Notes: generated by a model not told the origin, from the letters alone. A DNA stretch of 8,921 nt from Fusobacteriales bacterium (GCA_031285605.1 JAITVW010000192.1:1-8921), one strand, 5' to 3'; counted from the stretch's first letter, positions 1-6,950 are shown. Translations and numbers: made by a program.

Positions 1-492
1 TGCTGAAAGCGAATAAGCTGTAGAACCTGTAGGTGTGGCTACTATTATCCCGTCTGCCCTGTATTTGTTTATCAGGGTATTATTGGCATAGACATTCACG
101 GATAACAGTGTTGACTTTATTCCGCCCTTGGCAATCACCAGCTCATTCAGGGCATAATGTATCTTTTCATTATGCCTTACCTCCAAAAACCTTCTTTCCT
201 CTATTTCATAATCATTGTTTAAAAATTTGTCCAGTACATACACAGCTTCACTGTCTCTGGTATATGCCAAATAACCAAGACTCCCCATATGGACAGCAAG
301 CACAGGAATATCTTTTTCCAATATCTGCTGGGCCGCTGCCAATATAGTCCCATCCCCGCCAAAAGTAACTATCAAATCGCATTCTTCTGTTTTATATACT
401 ATTTCTATTTTCTTTTCTTCTAAATACGAATAAAATACTTTCAGATAATGACTGTCTTTTAAGTCATCCTTTTTTATTATTTTTATCTTCAT
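1..492 (-). CDS. nadK: NAD kinase, N-terminal 164 residues (3' end beyond window)
   Basis: ATP-dependent (in many bacteria also polyphosphate-dependent) NAD kinase, which makes NADP+ from NAD+ in the cytoplasm. The translation shows the hallmark GGDGT loop at residues 45-49, whose Asp47 is the catalytic/phosphate-site residue of the family. It also shows the NAD-binding NE pair (N116, E117) and, at the cut edge, the second family signature: D147-G followed by ATPTGSTAYSLSA (152-164). The start is ATG at 490-492, preceded by AGAGGT 7 nt upstream. The gene starts 12 bp after the envC-like stop codon, so it is very probably co-transcribed with the ftsEX block. The N-terminal region before GGDGT is short (44 residues), which is normal for the compact bacterial form. 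About 100 C-terminal residues should lie outside the window. Identification is firm. Confidence 0.96.
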   Translation of the reverse strand, partial: MKIKIIKKDDLKDSHYLKVFYSYLEEKKIEIVYKTEECDLIVTFGGDGTILAAAQQILEKDIPVLAVHMGSLGYLAYTRDSEAVYVLDKFLNNDYEIEERRFLEVRHNEKIHYALNELVIAKGGIKSTLLSVNVYANNTLINKYRADGIIVATPTGSTAYSLSA

Positions 493-504
493 TTCAAAAC
501 CTCT

Positions 505-1866
505 TTATAAGTAATTCATCGGATTTACCGTATTTACTCCTCTTCTTGTTTCAAAATATAAATTTGCCTCTCTGTTTATATCACGTCCAAGACTTCCTAT
601 ACTCTGTCCTTTTGATACTTTCTGTCCTTTTGAAACACTCACGCCTGACAGATTTCCATATACGGTAATAAGATTTCCGTGGTCTATTATGACTACATTT
701 CCCAGATTATTCAGTGACCCCGAATATATAACATTTCCTGAATCAGCTGCTTTTACTGCCTGTCCCACACTTCCTCTTATTTCTATCCCTTTGCTTGTCA
801 GCCCCTGAATTTTCTCCTGCCCGTAATTTGTTACTATTCTTCCGGACATAGGCATCATCAGGCTTCCTGTTCCTTTCGGAGGACTGTATGCAGTCGTTGT
901 CGTAGTTTTATTGGTATTGCCTGCAGACGTCGTCGGCTTTTCTCCTGAAAGATTTGAATTATTTCTTTCGCCGCTTGCTCCTCCTTTTTCTGCTTCTCTT
1001 CTTATTCTTTCCGCTTCAGCCAGTCTTATTCTTTCTTCTTCTGCTTTTTGCGCCGCTATCTGCTGTGCTCTGATTTCTCTCGCTATGATAGCCTGAATTT
1101 CTGCTTCCAGCTTTCTTCTTTCAGTAACAAGTTTATTGTTTGACTGCTGTATAGTTTTATTTTCACTGGATAGTTTATTCTGTTTTGTTCTAAGCGCTGC
1201 TATAATTCTGTTTTGTTCCTGTTTAGCCGCATTCAGCTGCTTATTTTTTGATTCCAAATCATTTCTTGCTGACATAATCCGTGATGCCTGAGCCTGATTT
1301 TGTGATTTCAGCGTTTCTGTCTGCTTTTTGTCACTTTCTACGCCTTCTTTGGTTTTTTCCACTACCTGAATATATTGTTTTTGATTATTCAAAAATATTT
1401 TCAAATCATGATTTCTTTTATCCTGAACAACTACACCCGAATCGGAAAACAAACCCAGAGTTTCTTTTCTTCTTATTCTGTCCCAGATTATCATCTTTTT
1501 TGCCAGATCTTCTTTATTTACATTTATTATTTCGGAATTTCTGTTTATTTCATTTATGTCTTTTCTTATTTCATCATCATTTTTACCTATTTCACGCAAT
1601 ACATCAATGTATCTTTTCTGCGCATCATCATATTCAGCCTGCAGTTTTTTTATCTGTGCTTCTATATTTCTCAGCTGGCTTATTGTTACATTCTCATCTT
1701 TTTTAGCCTTATTTATTTCGCCGGAATTTTTATTTATTTTTTGGTTGTTCCGATTAATTTGTGTATTTATCTGTTTTATCCGGGCATTATTTTTATCTTT
1801 TTGATCAGTATACATAATTGAGAAAACAAGAATAAAAATAAATGCAACCTTAGTTTTTTTTCTCAT
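505..1866 (-). CDS. envC: EnvC-like murein hydrolase activator with degenerate LytM (M23) domain
   Basis: Predicted periplasmic coiled-coil protein that, by analogy with EnvC, would couple FtsEX to activation of cell-wall amidases at the septum. The 453 residues comprise a hydrophobic N-terminal segment (about 7-19) that is a signal peptide or membrane anchor, with no clear AxA cleavage site; a long charged coiled coil (about 25-295) ending in an Ala/Glu/Arg-rich helix that may be the regulatory arm; a Ser/Thr/Asn/Gly linker (about 295-335); and a C-terminal LytM fold (about 336-453). The metal and catalytic positions of active M23 enzymes are all replaced: H to S358, D to E362, the YAH histidine to N405, and HLHFE to NLYFE (N435, Y437). 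The C-terminus (LYFETRRG...VNPMNYL) closely resembles E. coli EnvC, which is also a catalytically dead activator. The ATG lies 5 bp after the ftsX stop, and its Shine-Dalgarno AAGAGGT overlaps that stop. The symbol is by homology of type; orthology is inferred. Confidence 0.88.
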   Translation of the reverse strand: MRKKTKVAFIFILVFSIMYTDQKDKNNARIKQINTQINRNNQKINKNSGEINKAKKDENVTISQLRNIEAQIKKLQAEYDDAQKRYIDVLREIGKNDDEIRKDINEINRNSEIINVNKEDLAKKMIIWDRIRRKETLGLFSDSGVVVQDKRNHDLKIFLNNQKQYIQVVEKTKEGVESDKKQTETLKSQNQAQASRIMSARNDLESKNKQLNAAKQEQNRIIAALRTKQNKLSSENKTIQQSNNKLVTERRKLEAEIQAIIAREIRAQQIAAQKAEEERIRLAEAERIRREAEKGGASGERNNSNLSGEKPTTSAGNTNKTTTTTAYSPPKGTGSLMMPMSGRIVTNYGQEKIQGLTSKGIEIRGSVGQAVKAADSGNVIYSGSLNNLGNVVIIDHGNLITVYGNLSGVSVSKGQKVSKGQSIGSLGRDINREANLYFETRRGVNTVNPMNYL

Positions 1867-1871
1867 ATTAT

Positions 1872-2735
1872 CTACCTCTTATAAAACTTAAGATATCTTC
1901 TTGTACTTGAGAAATTTACCACTGCCGTAATAAAGATTCCCAGTATAAATGACATTAAAAATAATGCTATGAGCTCACCTCTTGATGCCCTCGGCACAGC
2001 ACTTGAATTTAATAAATTAATTCCCTGCAGTATAAAACCGTACACTTTTCTGAATATCAGGAAACCTCCCATTGAAGCAAGTCCGATTAAGAAAGATCCT
2101 TCAAGAAAATATGTAAGTCTGATAAAATTATTACTCACACCAATATGTGTAAGTGTTCCCACATCTTTTTTTCTTGCTTTTATTCCCACACTTGTCAGAT
2201 TAAATATTAATATTACAGCAAATATGCCGATTCCTGCCAATCCGAATAACAGTATGTTGTCCAGACTTTTGTCAAATTTCAGCGAGTTTTGTATTGCTGT
2301 GGTTCTCATATCCAGTTCCTGTACTTCCGGATAAGATTTTATCGTATTTTTCAATTCCTCTACATTTGCATTTTTGGATACATACAGATAAAAACTATCA
2401 CTCAATGGATTTTCCTGATCTGTCAGCTCCACCCCCAGTTCTTTTTGAAGCTTTTCCAAAGCTCTTTCTTTCGGCTCATATTTTATTGCTTTTATTCCCT
2501 TTGTGGAATTCAATTTCACTTGAAAATCCTGCAGCTCAGGCTCTGCCATAGTTTTTACATAAATTATTACCTGATTCGATACATCCAGCTTTGCCTTAAA
2601 ATCATTCAGGTTATAAAAAAAGATCAATAGCACATCCAGCAGTGTAAAAACTACCATAAGTGATATTAATGAAGAGAAGAACATACCCTTTTCTTTGTTT
2701 ACATTTCTAAACATTTCACTAATCGGATTCAACAT
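1872..2735 (-). CDS. ftsX: Cell division protein FtsX (ABC-type permease-like subunit)
   Basis: Inner-membrane partner of FtsE that transmits a signal to periplasmic cell-wall hydrolase regulators rather than transporting a substrate. With the start at 2735 it is 287 residues, close to the usual 300. Topology matches FtsX: a short cytoplasmic N-terminus, TM1 about 19-41, an extracellular domain about 42-158 containing the family-like NPLSDSFYLYV stretch (109-119), TM2 about 161-181, TM3 about 208-228 and TM4 about 255-276. The cytoplasmic loop has the typical ARKKDVGTLTHIGVS stretch followed by an LEG motif entering TM3. I chose ATG 2735 (MLNPISEMF) because GGAGGT at 2744-2749 is correctly spaced before it; the more upstream ATG at 2750 overlaps that ribosome binding site. 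The gene overlaps the end of ftsE by 17 bp, which suggests translational coupling, and is followed 5 bp later by the envC-like gene. Confidence 0.94.
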   Translation of the reverse strand: MLNPISEMFRNVNKEKGMFFSSLISLMVVFTLLDVLLIFFYNLNDFKAKLDVSNQVIIYVKTMAEPELQDFQVKLNSTKGIKAIKYEPKERALEKLQKELGVELTDQENPLSDSFYLYVSKNANVEELKNTIKSYPEVQELDMRTTAIQNSLKFDKSLDNILLFGLAGIGIFAVILIFNLTSVGIKARKKDVGTLTHIGVSNNFIRLTYFLEGSFLIGLASMGGFLIFRKVYGFILQGINLLNSSAVPRASRGELIALFLMSFILGIFITAVVNFSSTRRYLKFYKR

Positions 2736-3378
2736 CAGTCTTACCTCCATCTAAATCTATAACCCTTATTCTTTCGTCAAATAAATTTTCTTCTGAAGTA
2801 ACTGCTATGACAGTAGTCCCTTCTTCATTTATTTTATAAAGATGTTTTAATAATTTTTCTTTATTATTTTTTTTCAGTTTTTCAAATACTTCGTCCAGAA
2901 TGAGCAATTCCGGTTTCTTTGCCAGTTCTCTCGAAATTTCTACAAGAATTTTTTCCTGATAAGAAAGCTGTCCGATTTTCTGTTTTTTTATGTTTTCAAG
3001 ATCAAAGTATGACAGTATTTCGTCTACACGCTCGTTTCTCTCTTTACTTTTCACTTTTAACAGATCAGTGGAAATTTTTATATTCTCATAAACGGTTCTG
3101 TCGTCCAAAAGCCATAAATCCTGATATACATATCCGATTTTTCTTCTTATTCTTGCCCTTTGAAAATTGAATTTCAATTTATTTAACTCTTTTTCTCCAT
3201 AAAAAACTTTTCCTGAAGTAGGTCTGTCCATTAAATAAATAAAATGTAATACTGTTGATTTTCCTGATTTTCCTTTCAAATGTATAAATTCTCCGTCGGA
3301 AATCTCAAGATTCAGACCGTCTAATACTTCATATTCTGCATTCTTATATTTTTTATGAATATCTTCAAATTTAATCAT
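2719..3378 (-). CDS. ftsE: FtsE-family ABC ATPase with degenerate nucleotide-binding motifs
   Basis: Cytoplasmic nucleotide-binding subunit expected to pair with FtsX at the division site; 219 residues, normal for FtsE. Identity comes from the FtsE-like Q-loop region at 80-99 (IGYVYQD, then LLDDRTVYEN, Gln86) and the following ftsX. The ATPase motifs are abnormal. Walker A reads GKSGKST (36-42), only two residues between its first Gly and the final GKST where the consensus GxxxxGK[ST] needs four. The signature LSGGE is LSYQE (138-142). The usual PTGNLD after Walker B is VFEKLK, so the D-loop is lost. The H-loop histidine position is Ser195 (AVTSEEN). Walker B itself keeps its acidic pair (ELLILDE, D162/E163). 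The reading frame is open throughout and the start has a strong AAGGAG at 3384-3389. Either this is a diverged pseudo-ATPase or the P-loop shortening is a recent deletion or sequence error. Family assignment is secure; activity is doubtful. Confidence 0.9.
   Translation of the reverse strand: MIKFEDIHKKYKNAEYEVLDGLNLEISDGEFIHLKGKSGKSTVLHFIYLMDRPTSGKVFYGEKELNKLKFNFQRARIRRKIGYVYQDLWLLDDRTVYENIKISTDLLKVKSKERNERVDEILSYFDLENIKKQKIGQLSYQEKILVEISRELAKKPELLILDEVFEKLKKNNKEKLLKHLYKINEEGTTVIAVTSEENLFDERIRVIDLDGGKTDVESD
3256..3273 (-). repeat. 9-bp tandem direct repeat inside the ftsE P-loop
   Basis: On the coding strand GGAAAATCA occurs twice in immediate succession, encoding GKS-GKS of the shortened Walker A loop. 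A normal-length loop of the form GKSGSGKST could collapse to this by loss of one 6-bp unit (for example TCAGGA) through slippage. The repeat is seen directly; the ancestral state is inferred. Confidence 0.7.
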
Positions 3379-3426
3379 GGTTACTCCTTATTAAATCTAT
3401 TAATTTTATAAACTGCTGTTTTATTA

Positions 3427-4755
3427 CTATAATTCAGAATCCTCTTTTTCTTTTTTTAGAAAATAAAATAAAAGTGATAATACAAAAAGCACCAGTGAAA
3501 CTGCTATAGCTGCATAAATCCCCTGTGATGTGGCATATTTTAACCCTTCGCTGTCTCTTTCACTTCCTATTACCAGTACATTAAGCTGTATTGCCTGCTG
3601 TACAAGAAAAGCCATTTTCAGAAAAAATCCCTGTATTCCGAATAACAGACCTTCCACACTGACTTTATGCCTTCCTGAGATAGAAACTGCTATTTCACTG
3701 ATCATTGCCTGCGGAAATATAAATGCCGCCCCGCTCAGACCTGTTCCGCAGATAAAGAATAATCCGTATGCCAAAAGACTATTTTGGCTGTCAATAAATA
3801 AAAGTCCGCTTCCTCCGAGAATAAGTATAATTATATCTGCCATAATTACTTTTTTATAAGAATATTTTTTTGACAGCTTATTTGTAATCGGAAAGCACAG
3901 GGCAGCAGAACCGAACAGTATTACCGAAATAAGGGTAATTATCTCCTTTGGCTTCTGCATTATACTTACCACATAATAATTTATCATTCCCCGCAGCAGG
4001 TTAAATCCTACAAAAAAGAAAAAAAATGCTGCAAAATAAATTACTATATCTTTTTTTAGTATATATTTAGACGACTCTTTAAATTTTACACTTTCTGTTA
4101 TTTTATTATTGCTTATACTTTTCTCATCCAGAAAAAATATACATATATATATTCCCAGAACTGCAATTATACTCAATAACATAATCGTCAATCTCAAACC
4201 CTTTTCTGTGTTATTCCCGCCCAGCAAAGGTATCAGCAGTCCCGGCAGAACCATTGCTACAGCTGTAAAAACCAGCCTGAAAACCGACTGTACCGTAGAC
4301 AGATCCAGTCTTTCCTCTTTACTGCCTGTTATATCAGGAATCAAAGCATTGTAAGGTCCGCCTACCATTGTATAAAAAATAAAAAACAGTCCGCCTACGA
4401 TGGTAAGACTTATAAAAGTGGTCATTGTTGTAATTTTCACAGGAAAGAAAAACAAAACCATCGTAAAACCCAGCGGAAGCCCCCCTAATGCTATAAACGG
4501 AGTCCTCTTTCCCCGCTTTGAATTTGTTTTATCTGATAAATAACCTACCAATGGATCGGATACTGCATCAATGAATCTTGACAAGACAAGGGCCAGAGTT
4601 ATCAGTCCGGCAGGCAGCAGGGGACTGAGCCCTGTTTCTTCCTTAGGCGGAAGATAATAATATGGAAGCCACTGATTAAACAGCTGATCCATTATAAAAT
4701 ATGAAACTCCCATACCGTATATCCAGTATTTTCCCTTACTTAGTCTGCTCTTCAT
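3427..4755 (-). CDS. GPH-family (MelB-like) cation:sugar symporter, MFS
   Basis: Integral membrane symporter of the glycoside-pentoside-hexuronide:cation family, expected to import a sugar or glycoside with Na+ or H+. The substrate cannot be told from sequence. From the chosen start it is 442 residues, a usual size for 12-TM GPH proteins, and it ends in a charged cytoplasmic tail. The diagnostic loop between TM2 and TM3 is present: SRFIDAVSDPLVGYLSDKT (about 59-77), then a basic SKRGKRTPF stretch. Asp63 and Asp67 align with the acidic cation-site pair of MelB. ATG 4755 is preferred over ATG 4764 because GGAG at 4766-4769 lies 10 nt before it but only 1 nt before 4764. The gene overlaps the upstream hydrolase gene by about 20 bp and is followed after 48 bp by ftsE. 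No sugar-catabolic enzyme lies beside it in the window. Confidence 0.9.
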   Translation of the reverse strand: MKSRLSKGKYWIYGMGVSYFIMDQLFNQWLPYYYLPPKEETGLSPLLPAGLITLALVLSRFIDAVSDPLVGYLSDKTNSKRGKRTPFIALGGLPLGFTMVLFFFPVKITTMTTFISLTIVGGLFFIFYTMVGGPYNALIPDITGSKEERLDLSTVQSVFRLVFTAVAMVLPGLLIPLLGGNNTEKGLRLTIMLLSIIAVLGIYICIFFLDEKSISNNKITESVKFKESSKYILKKDIVIYFAAFFFFFVGFNLLRGMINYYVVSIMQKPKEIITLISVILFGSAALCFPITNKLSKKYSYKKVIMADIIILILGGSGLLFIDSQNSLLAYGLFFICGTGLSGAAFIFPQAMISEIAVSISGRHKVSVEGLLFGIQGFFLKMAFLVQQAIQLNVLVIGSERDSEGLKYATSQGIYAAIAVSLVLFVLSLLFYFLKKEKEDSEL

Positions 4756-5704
4756 TATCTTCATTCTCCAAAAATTTTCTTACTTCCTCAGTATATTCTG
4801 CTTTGTTATCTCCGTATATTTTTACATGTCCGCTGTTTTCAAATAATTTTAACGTAACATTTTTGTACTGTGCTATTTCATTATACTCTTCCATAAGCAT
4901 TCCGTACGTAGTAGCCCTATCTTGTTTTGACTGCAGAAGAAGAGTCGGTATTCTTCGGAGTAAATATGAAAGTCTCATCTTATGGAGGTGCTTATGTACT
5001 CTAAGGTCAAATATTCTTGATACTACACTTGTTATAAATTTTGGAACTTTTCTTTTTCTTGCATCTTCTTTTATTCTTTTTCTTGAATTGGAAATAGGAC
5101 TGTCCAATATTAATTTATCTACCTTCATTCCGCCTTTTCTTATTTTATCGTTGAAGAGCTTGGCTGCTATTGCAGAACCCATTCCGCCCTGAGAAAAACC
5201 GTAAAGGATAAACTCTTTTTTTCCGTATCTTTCTTTTAACATCTCCATTGTGTGAAGTATATCCTGCCCAAATCCGTATCCCATAAATGTCTTGGCTTCG
5301 TCTGATTTTCCCGAATTTCTTAAATCAGGAAGAAAAACACTGTATTCCTTATCCAGATTCAGACATCTTACAAGTTCGAGACATTGAAGAACCGCCAGTC
5401 TGTTTGCTCCTCTTCCGTGTGAAATTATCAATACTTTATCAGTACTCTCATTTTCTATAAACCATCCGAAAAGCTTTATTTTTTTGGAATTATATTCTGT
5501 TTCTTTATAGTTGAATCCATAATCCAAAGGATTGATTTTATCTTCTATATTATATTTCTGTCTGTCTTTTTTACTGTTATATATATCTTCAAGGGTTACC
5601 CTCGGATATTTTTCTATCTGGTTCAAAAAGTACTTTACTGCCAAATACGCTATTGCAAAGAAAAATATCATAAATATTATGTTTATTGCTATTACTATTC
5701 CCAT
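4736..5704 (-). CDS. Membrane-anchored alpha/beta hydrolase
   Basis: A 322-residue serine hydrolase of the alpha/beta fold, resembling YqkD-type or S9-like hydrolases; substrate unknown. A single N-terminal hydrophobic helix (about 3-27) is followed by a Lys-containing stretch, which looks like an uncleaved membrane anchor. The catalytic set is complete in order: an oxyanion-region HGRGAN (96-101); the nucleophile elbow GFSQGG with Ser171; the acid in LLLQSKQDRAT, probably Asp262; and His293 in ENSGHVKIY. It therefore looks active as an esterase, acyl hydrolase or peptidase. The ATG follows the tmcAL stop by 3 bp, and its Shine-Dalgarno GAGGT overlaps that stop codon, implying coupled translation. 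Which side of the membrane the catalytic domain faces is not determined by the sequence. The fold is certain; the function is not. Confidence 0.88.
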   Translation of the reverse strand: MGIVIAINIIFMIFFFAIAYLAVKYFLNQIEKYPRVTLEDIYNSKKDRQKYNIEDKINPLDYGFNYKETEYNSKKIKLFGWFIENESTDKVLIISHGRGANRLAVLQCLELVRCLNLDKEYSVFLPDLRNSGKSDEAKTFMGYGFGQDILHTMEMLKERYGKKEFILYGFSQGGMGSAIAAKLFNDKIRKGGMKVDKLILDSPISNSRKRIKEDARKRKVPKFITSVVSRIFDLRVHKHLHKMRLSYLLRRIPTLLLQSKQDRATTYGMLMEEYNEIAQYKNVTLKLFENSGHVKIYGDNKAEYTEEVRKFLENEDNEEQTK

Positions 5705-5707
5705 TTG

Positions 5708-6865
5708 CTACCTCACTTTTATTATTGAATTCAATTTTTCTTTCCTCTTCAATATCAGTTCTTTTAATAAAAAACCGTTTTTCTCCGTTTTAACTTTTCT
5801 GTTATTTAATTTTTCTATATCTTTCCAGTTTGTATATATCTTTTCTTTTTTATTTATCTTTACCAATCTGTGAAGATGTTCTCTTCCCCTTTGGTTAAAG
5901 CCGAGTACTCTCACATATTCCGGTTCCGAATCCTGTATGTCCTTTTCTTTTATATCTAAAAGTACGTTCAAGATACTTCTTTTTATTCTGGAAACGGAAA
6001 AATTCCTGCTTTTCATATTGGCTGTAAAGCTGTTATATGTATTACTGCATGAAGCCTGACGAAAAAGTCTGTTCAAGAAGTCTTCGCTCATATCATATAC
6101 CTTTTCCAGCTCCTTACGCTCACATGTAAGTATTTTATATCTGAACAGTTCATAAAGTCTGTCTTCTATACTGCTGTCTTCTTCCGCTTTACTCTTTATG
6201 ATACTGTAGACTTCTTTGGGCATAACATTCCGATTTTCTGCAAGTCTGCCTTCCTTATATATTTTTCTTATATTTGAAGCACTTGTAATATTTTCTGTTA
6301 TTTCCGTTTCATTGTAACCTGTACCTTTTCTTTCCACTATATAGGGCTTTATATGAAAACCTTTTTTTCTGATGGTTTTCATATACTCCATTGCCAGTAT
6401 ATTATTTGATAAGAAGAAATCCCCCATACCAAATTCCGCCAGTGCTTTATGGTGTGAAACAGAATAACTCTCACCATTTTTCAAATATTTTTTTAAAAGT
6501 CTAGCATATGAATCTGTGTTTTGTATTTGAATAACCTCATTTAATTTATTGATATCCCCGGTTTCAGCACCGAAAATCTGAATATCCGCTTCCATATATT
6601 CCAGTATTTTCAGAGCCTCCCTGCAAAAAACCTCTGCATTTTGCAGGGAATAATACAAAGGAAGCTCTACTACCAGATCTATGCCGTTATTCAGCGCTAC
6701 TTCCGTTTTTTCCCATTTATCTATAAAAGAAAACTCACCTCTCTGGACAAAATCACCGCTAACTACTGTCATTACCAGCTTTGGACTATATTTTTCCGTT
6801 TCTTCTATCTGGTATAAATGTCCGTTATGAAAAGGATTGTATTCTGCCACTATTCCTGCTCTCAT
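5708..6865 (-). CDS. tmcAL: tRNA(Met) cytidine acetate ligase TmcAL
   Basis: Cytoplasmic enzyme of the former YlbM/DUF795 family. TmcAL uses acetate and ATP (via acetyl-AMP) to form N4-acetylcytidine at the wobble position of elongator tRNA-Met, preventing misreading of AUA. The 385-residue protein begins with the family's nucleotidyltransferase signature: GIVAEYNPFHNGH at residues 4-16, with the HxGH-type motif at 13-16. It continues with VVSGDFVQRGEFS (34-46), a VELPLYYSLQNAE stretch (66-78), FGAETGD (98-104) and the second nucleotide-site region TSASNIRK (194-201). Length is normal, slightly below the roughly 400 of many relatives. It is the first gene of the leftward operon. The ATG is preceded by AAGGTGA at 6875-6881, about 9 nt upstream. 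Confidence 0.95.
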   Translation of the reverse strand: MRAGIVAEYNPFHNGHLYQIEETEKYSPKLVMTVVSGDFVQRGEFSFIDKWEKTEVALNNGIDLVVELPLYYSLQNAEVFCREALKILEYMEADIQIFGAETGDINKLNEVIQIQNTDSYARLLKKYLKNGESYSVSHHKALAEFGMGDFFLSNNILAMEYMKTIRKKGFHIKPYIVERKGTGYNETEITENITSASNIRKIYKEGRLAENRNVMPKEVYSIIKSKAEEDSSIEDRLYELFRYKILTCERKELEKVYDMSEDFLNRLFRQASCSNTYNSFTANMKSRNFSVSRIKRSILNVLLDIKEKDIQDSEPEYVRVLGFNQRGREHLHRLVKINKKEKIYTNWKDIEKLNNRKVKTEKNGFLLKELILKRKEKLNSIIKVR

Positions 6866-6885
6866 ACCCTAAAATCACCTTAAAT

Positions 6886-6915
6886 ATTATAACATATTAT
6901 CAGAGCTTTTGACAG
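6886..6915 (-). promoter_or_regulatory. Putative extended -10 promoter for tmcAL and the leftward operon
   Basis: On the minus strand a perfect TATAAT (6886-6891) is preceded by TG one base away, giving TGTTATAAT, an extended -10. A weak -35, CTGTCA (6910-6915, four of six matches to TTGACA), lies 18 bp upstream. Transcription would start near 6879, giving a leader of only about 14 nt that begins at or inside the Shine-Dalgarno AAGGTGA of tmcAL. A GATAAT just upstream (6896-6901) is an alternative -10 but has no good -35. Confidence 0.55.
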
Positions 6916-6921
6916 TTTAAA

Positions 6922-6950
6922 TTGAAAAAATCAGCCAAAAAGAGTATAAT
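6922..6950 (+). promoter_or_regulatory. Sigma-70-type promoter for the OPT transporter-coaX pair
   Basis: TTGAAA (6922-6927, five of six matches to the consensus -35) is followed by a 17-bp spacer and a perfect TATAAT (6945-6950). Transcription would start near 6957, giving a leader of about 37 nt with AGGAG at 6984-6988, 5 nt before the ATG. No riboswitch-like or attenuator hairpin fits in this leader. Confidence 0.75.

Noticed and set aside
33..347. Plus-strand open frame of 104 codons opposite nadK
   Set aside because: It lies entirely within the well-supported nadK coding sequence on the other strand and has no recognisable domain or ribosome binding site.
1281..1821. Two overlapping plus-strand open frames opposite the envC-like coiled coil, rich in Phe, Leu and Ile
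   Set aside because: Their membrane-protein look is the antisense image of a Lys/Glu/Asn-rich coiled coil in AT-rich DNA; no supported start or homology.
2736..2750. Upstream ATG at 2750 as the ftsX start
   Set aside because: The codons following it contain the GGAGGT that serves as ribosome binding site for ATG 2735, and the extra residues are not typical of FtsX.
3379..3426. Possible terminator or promoter between the symporter and ftsE
   Set aside because: No stem-loop with a T run on the transcribed strand, and no -35/-10 pair with acceptable spacing could be found.
4756..4764. Upstream ATG at 4764 as the symporter start
   Set aside because: The only Shine-Dalgarno (GGAG) would be 1 nt from it, too close; it is usable for ATG 4755.
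6909..6914. Perfect TTGACA on the plus strand as the -35 of the OPT promoter
   Set aside because: It is 30 bp from the TATAAT at 6945 and no -10 lies at a workable distance; TTGAAA at 6922 with a 17-bp spacer fits better.
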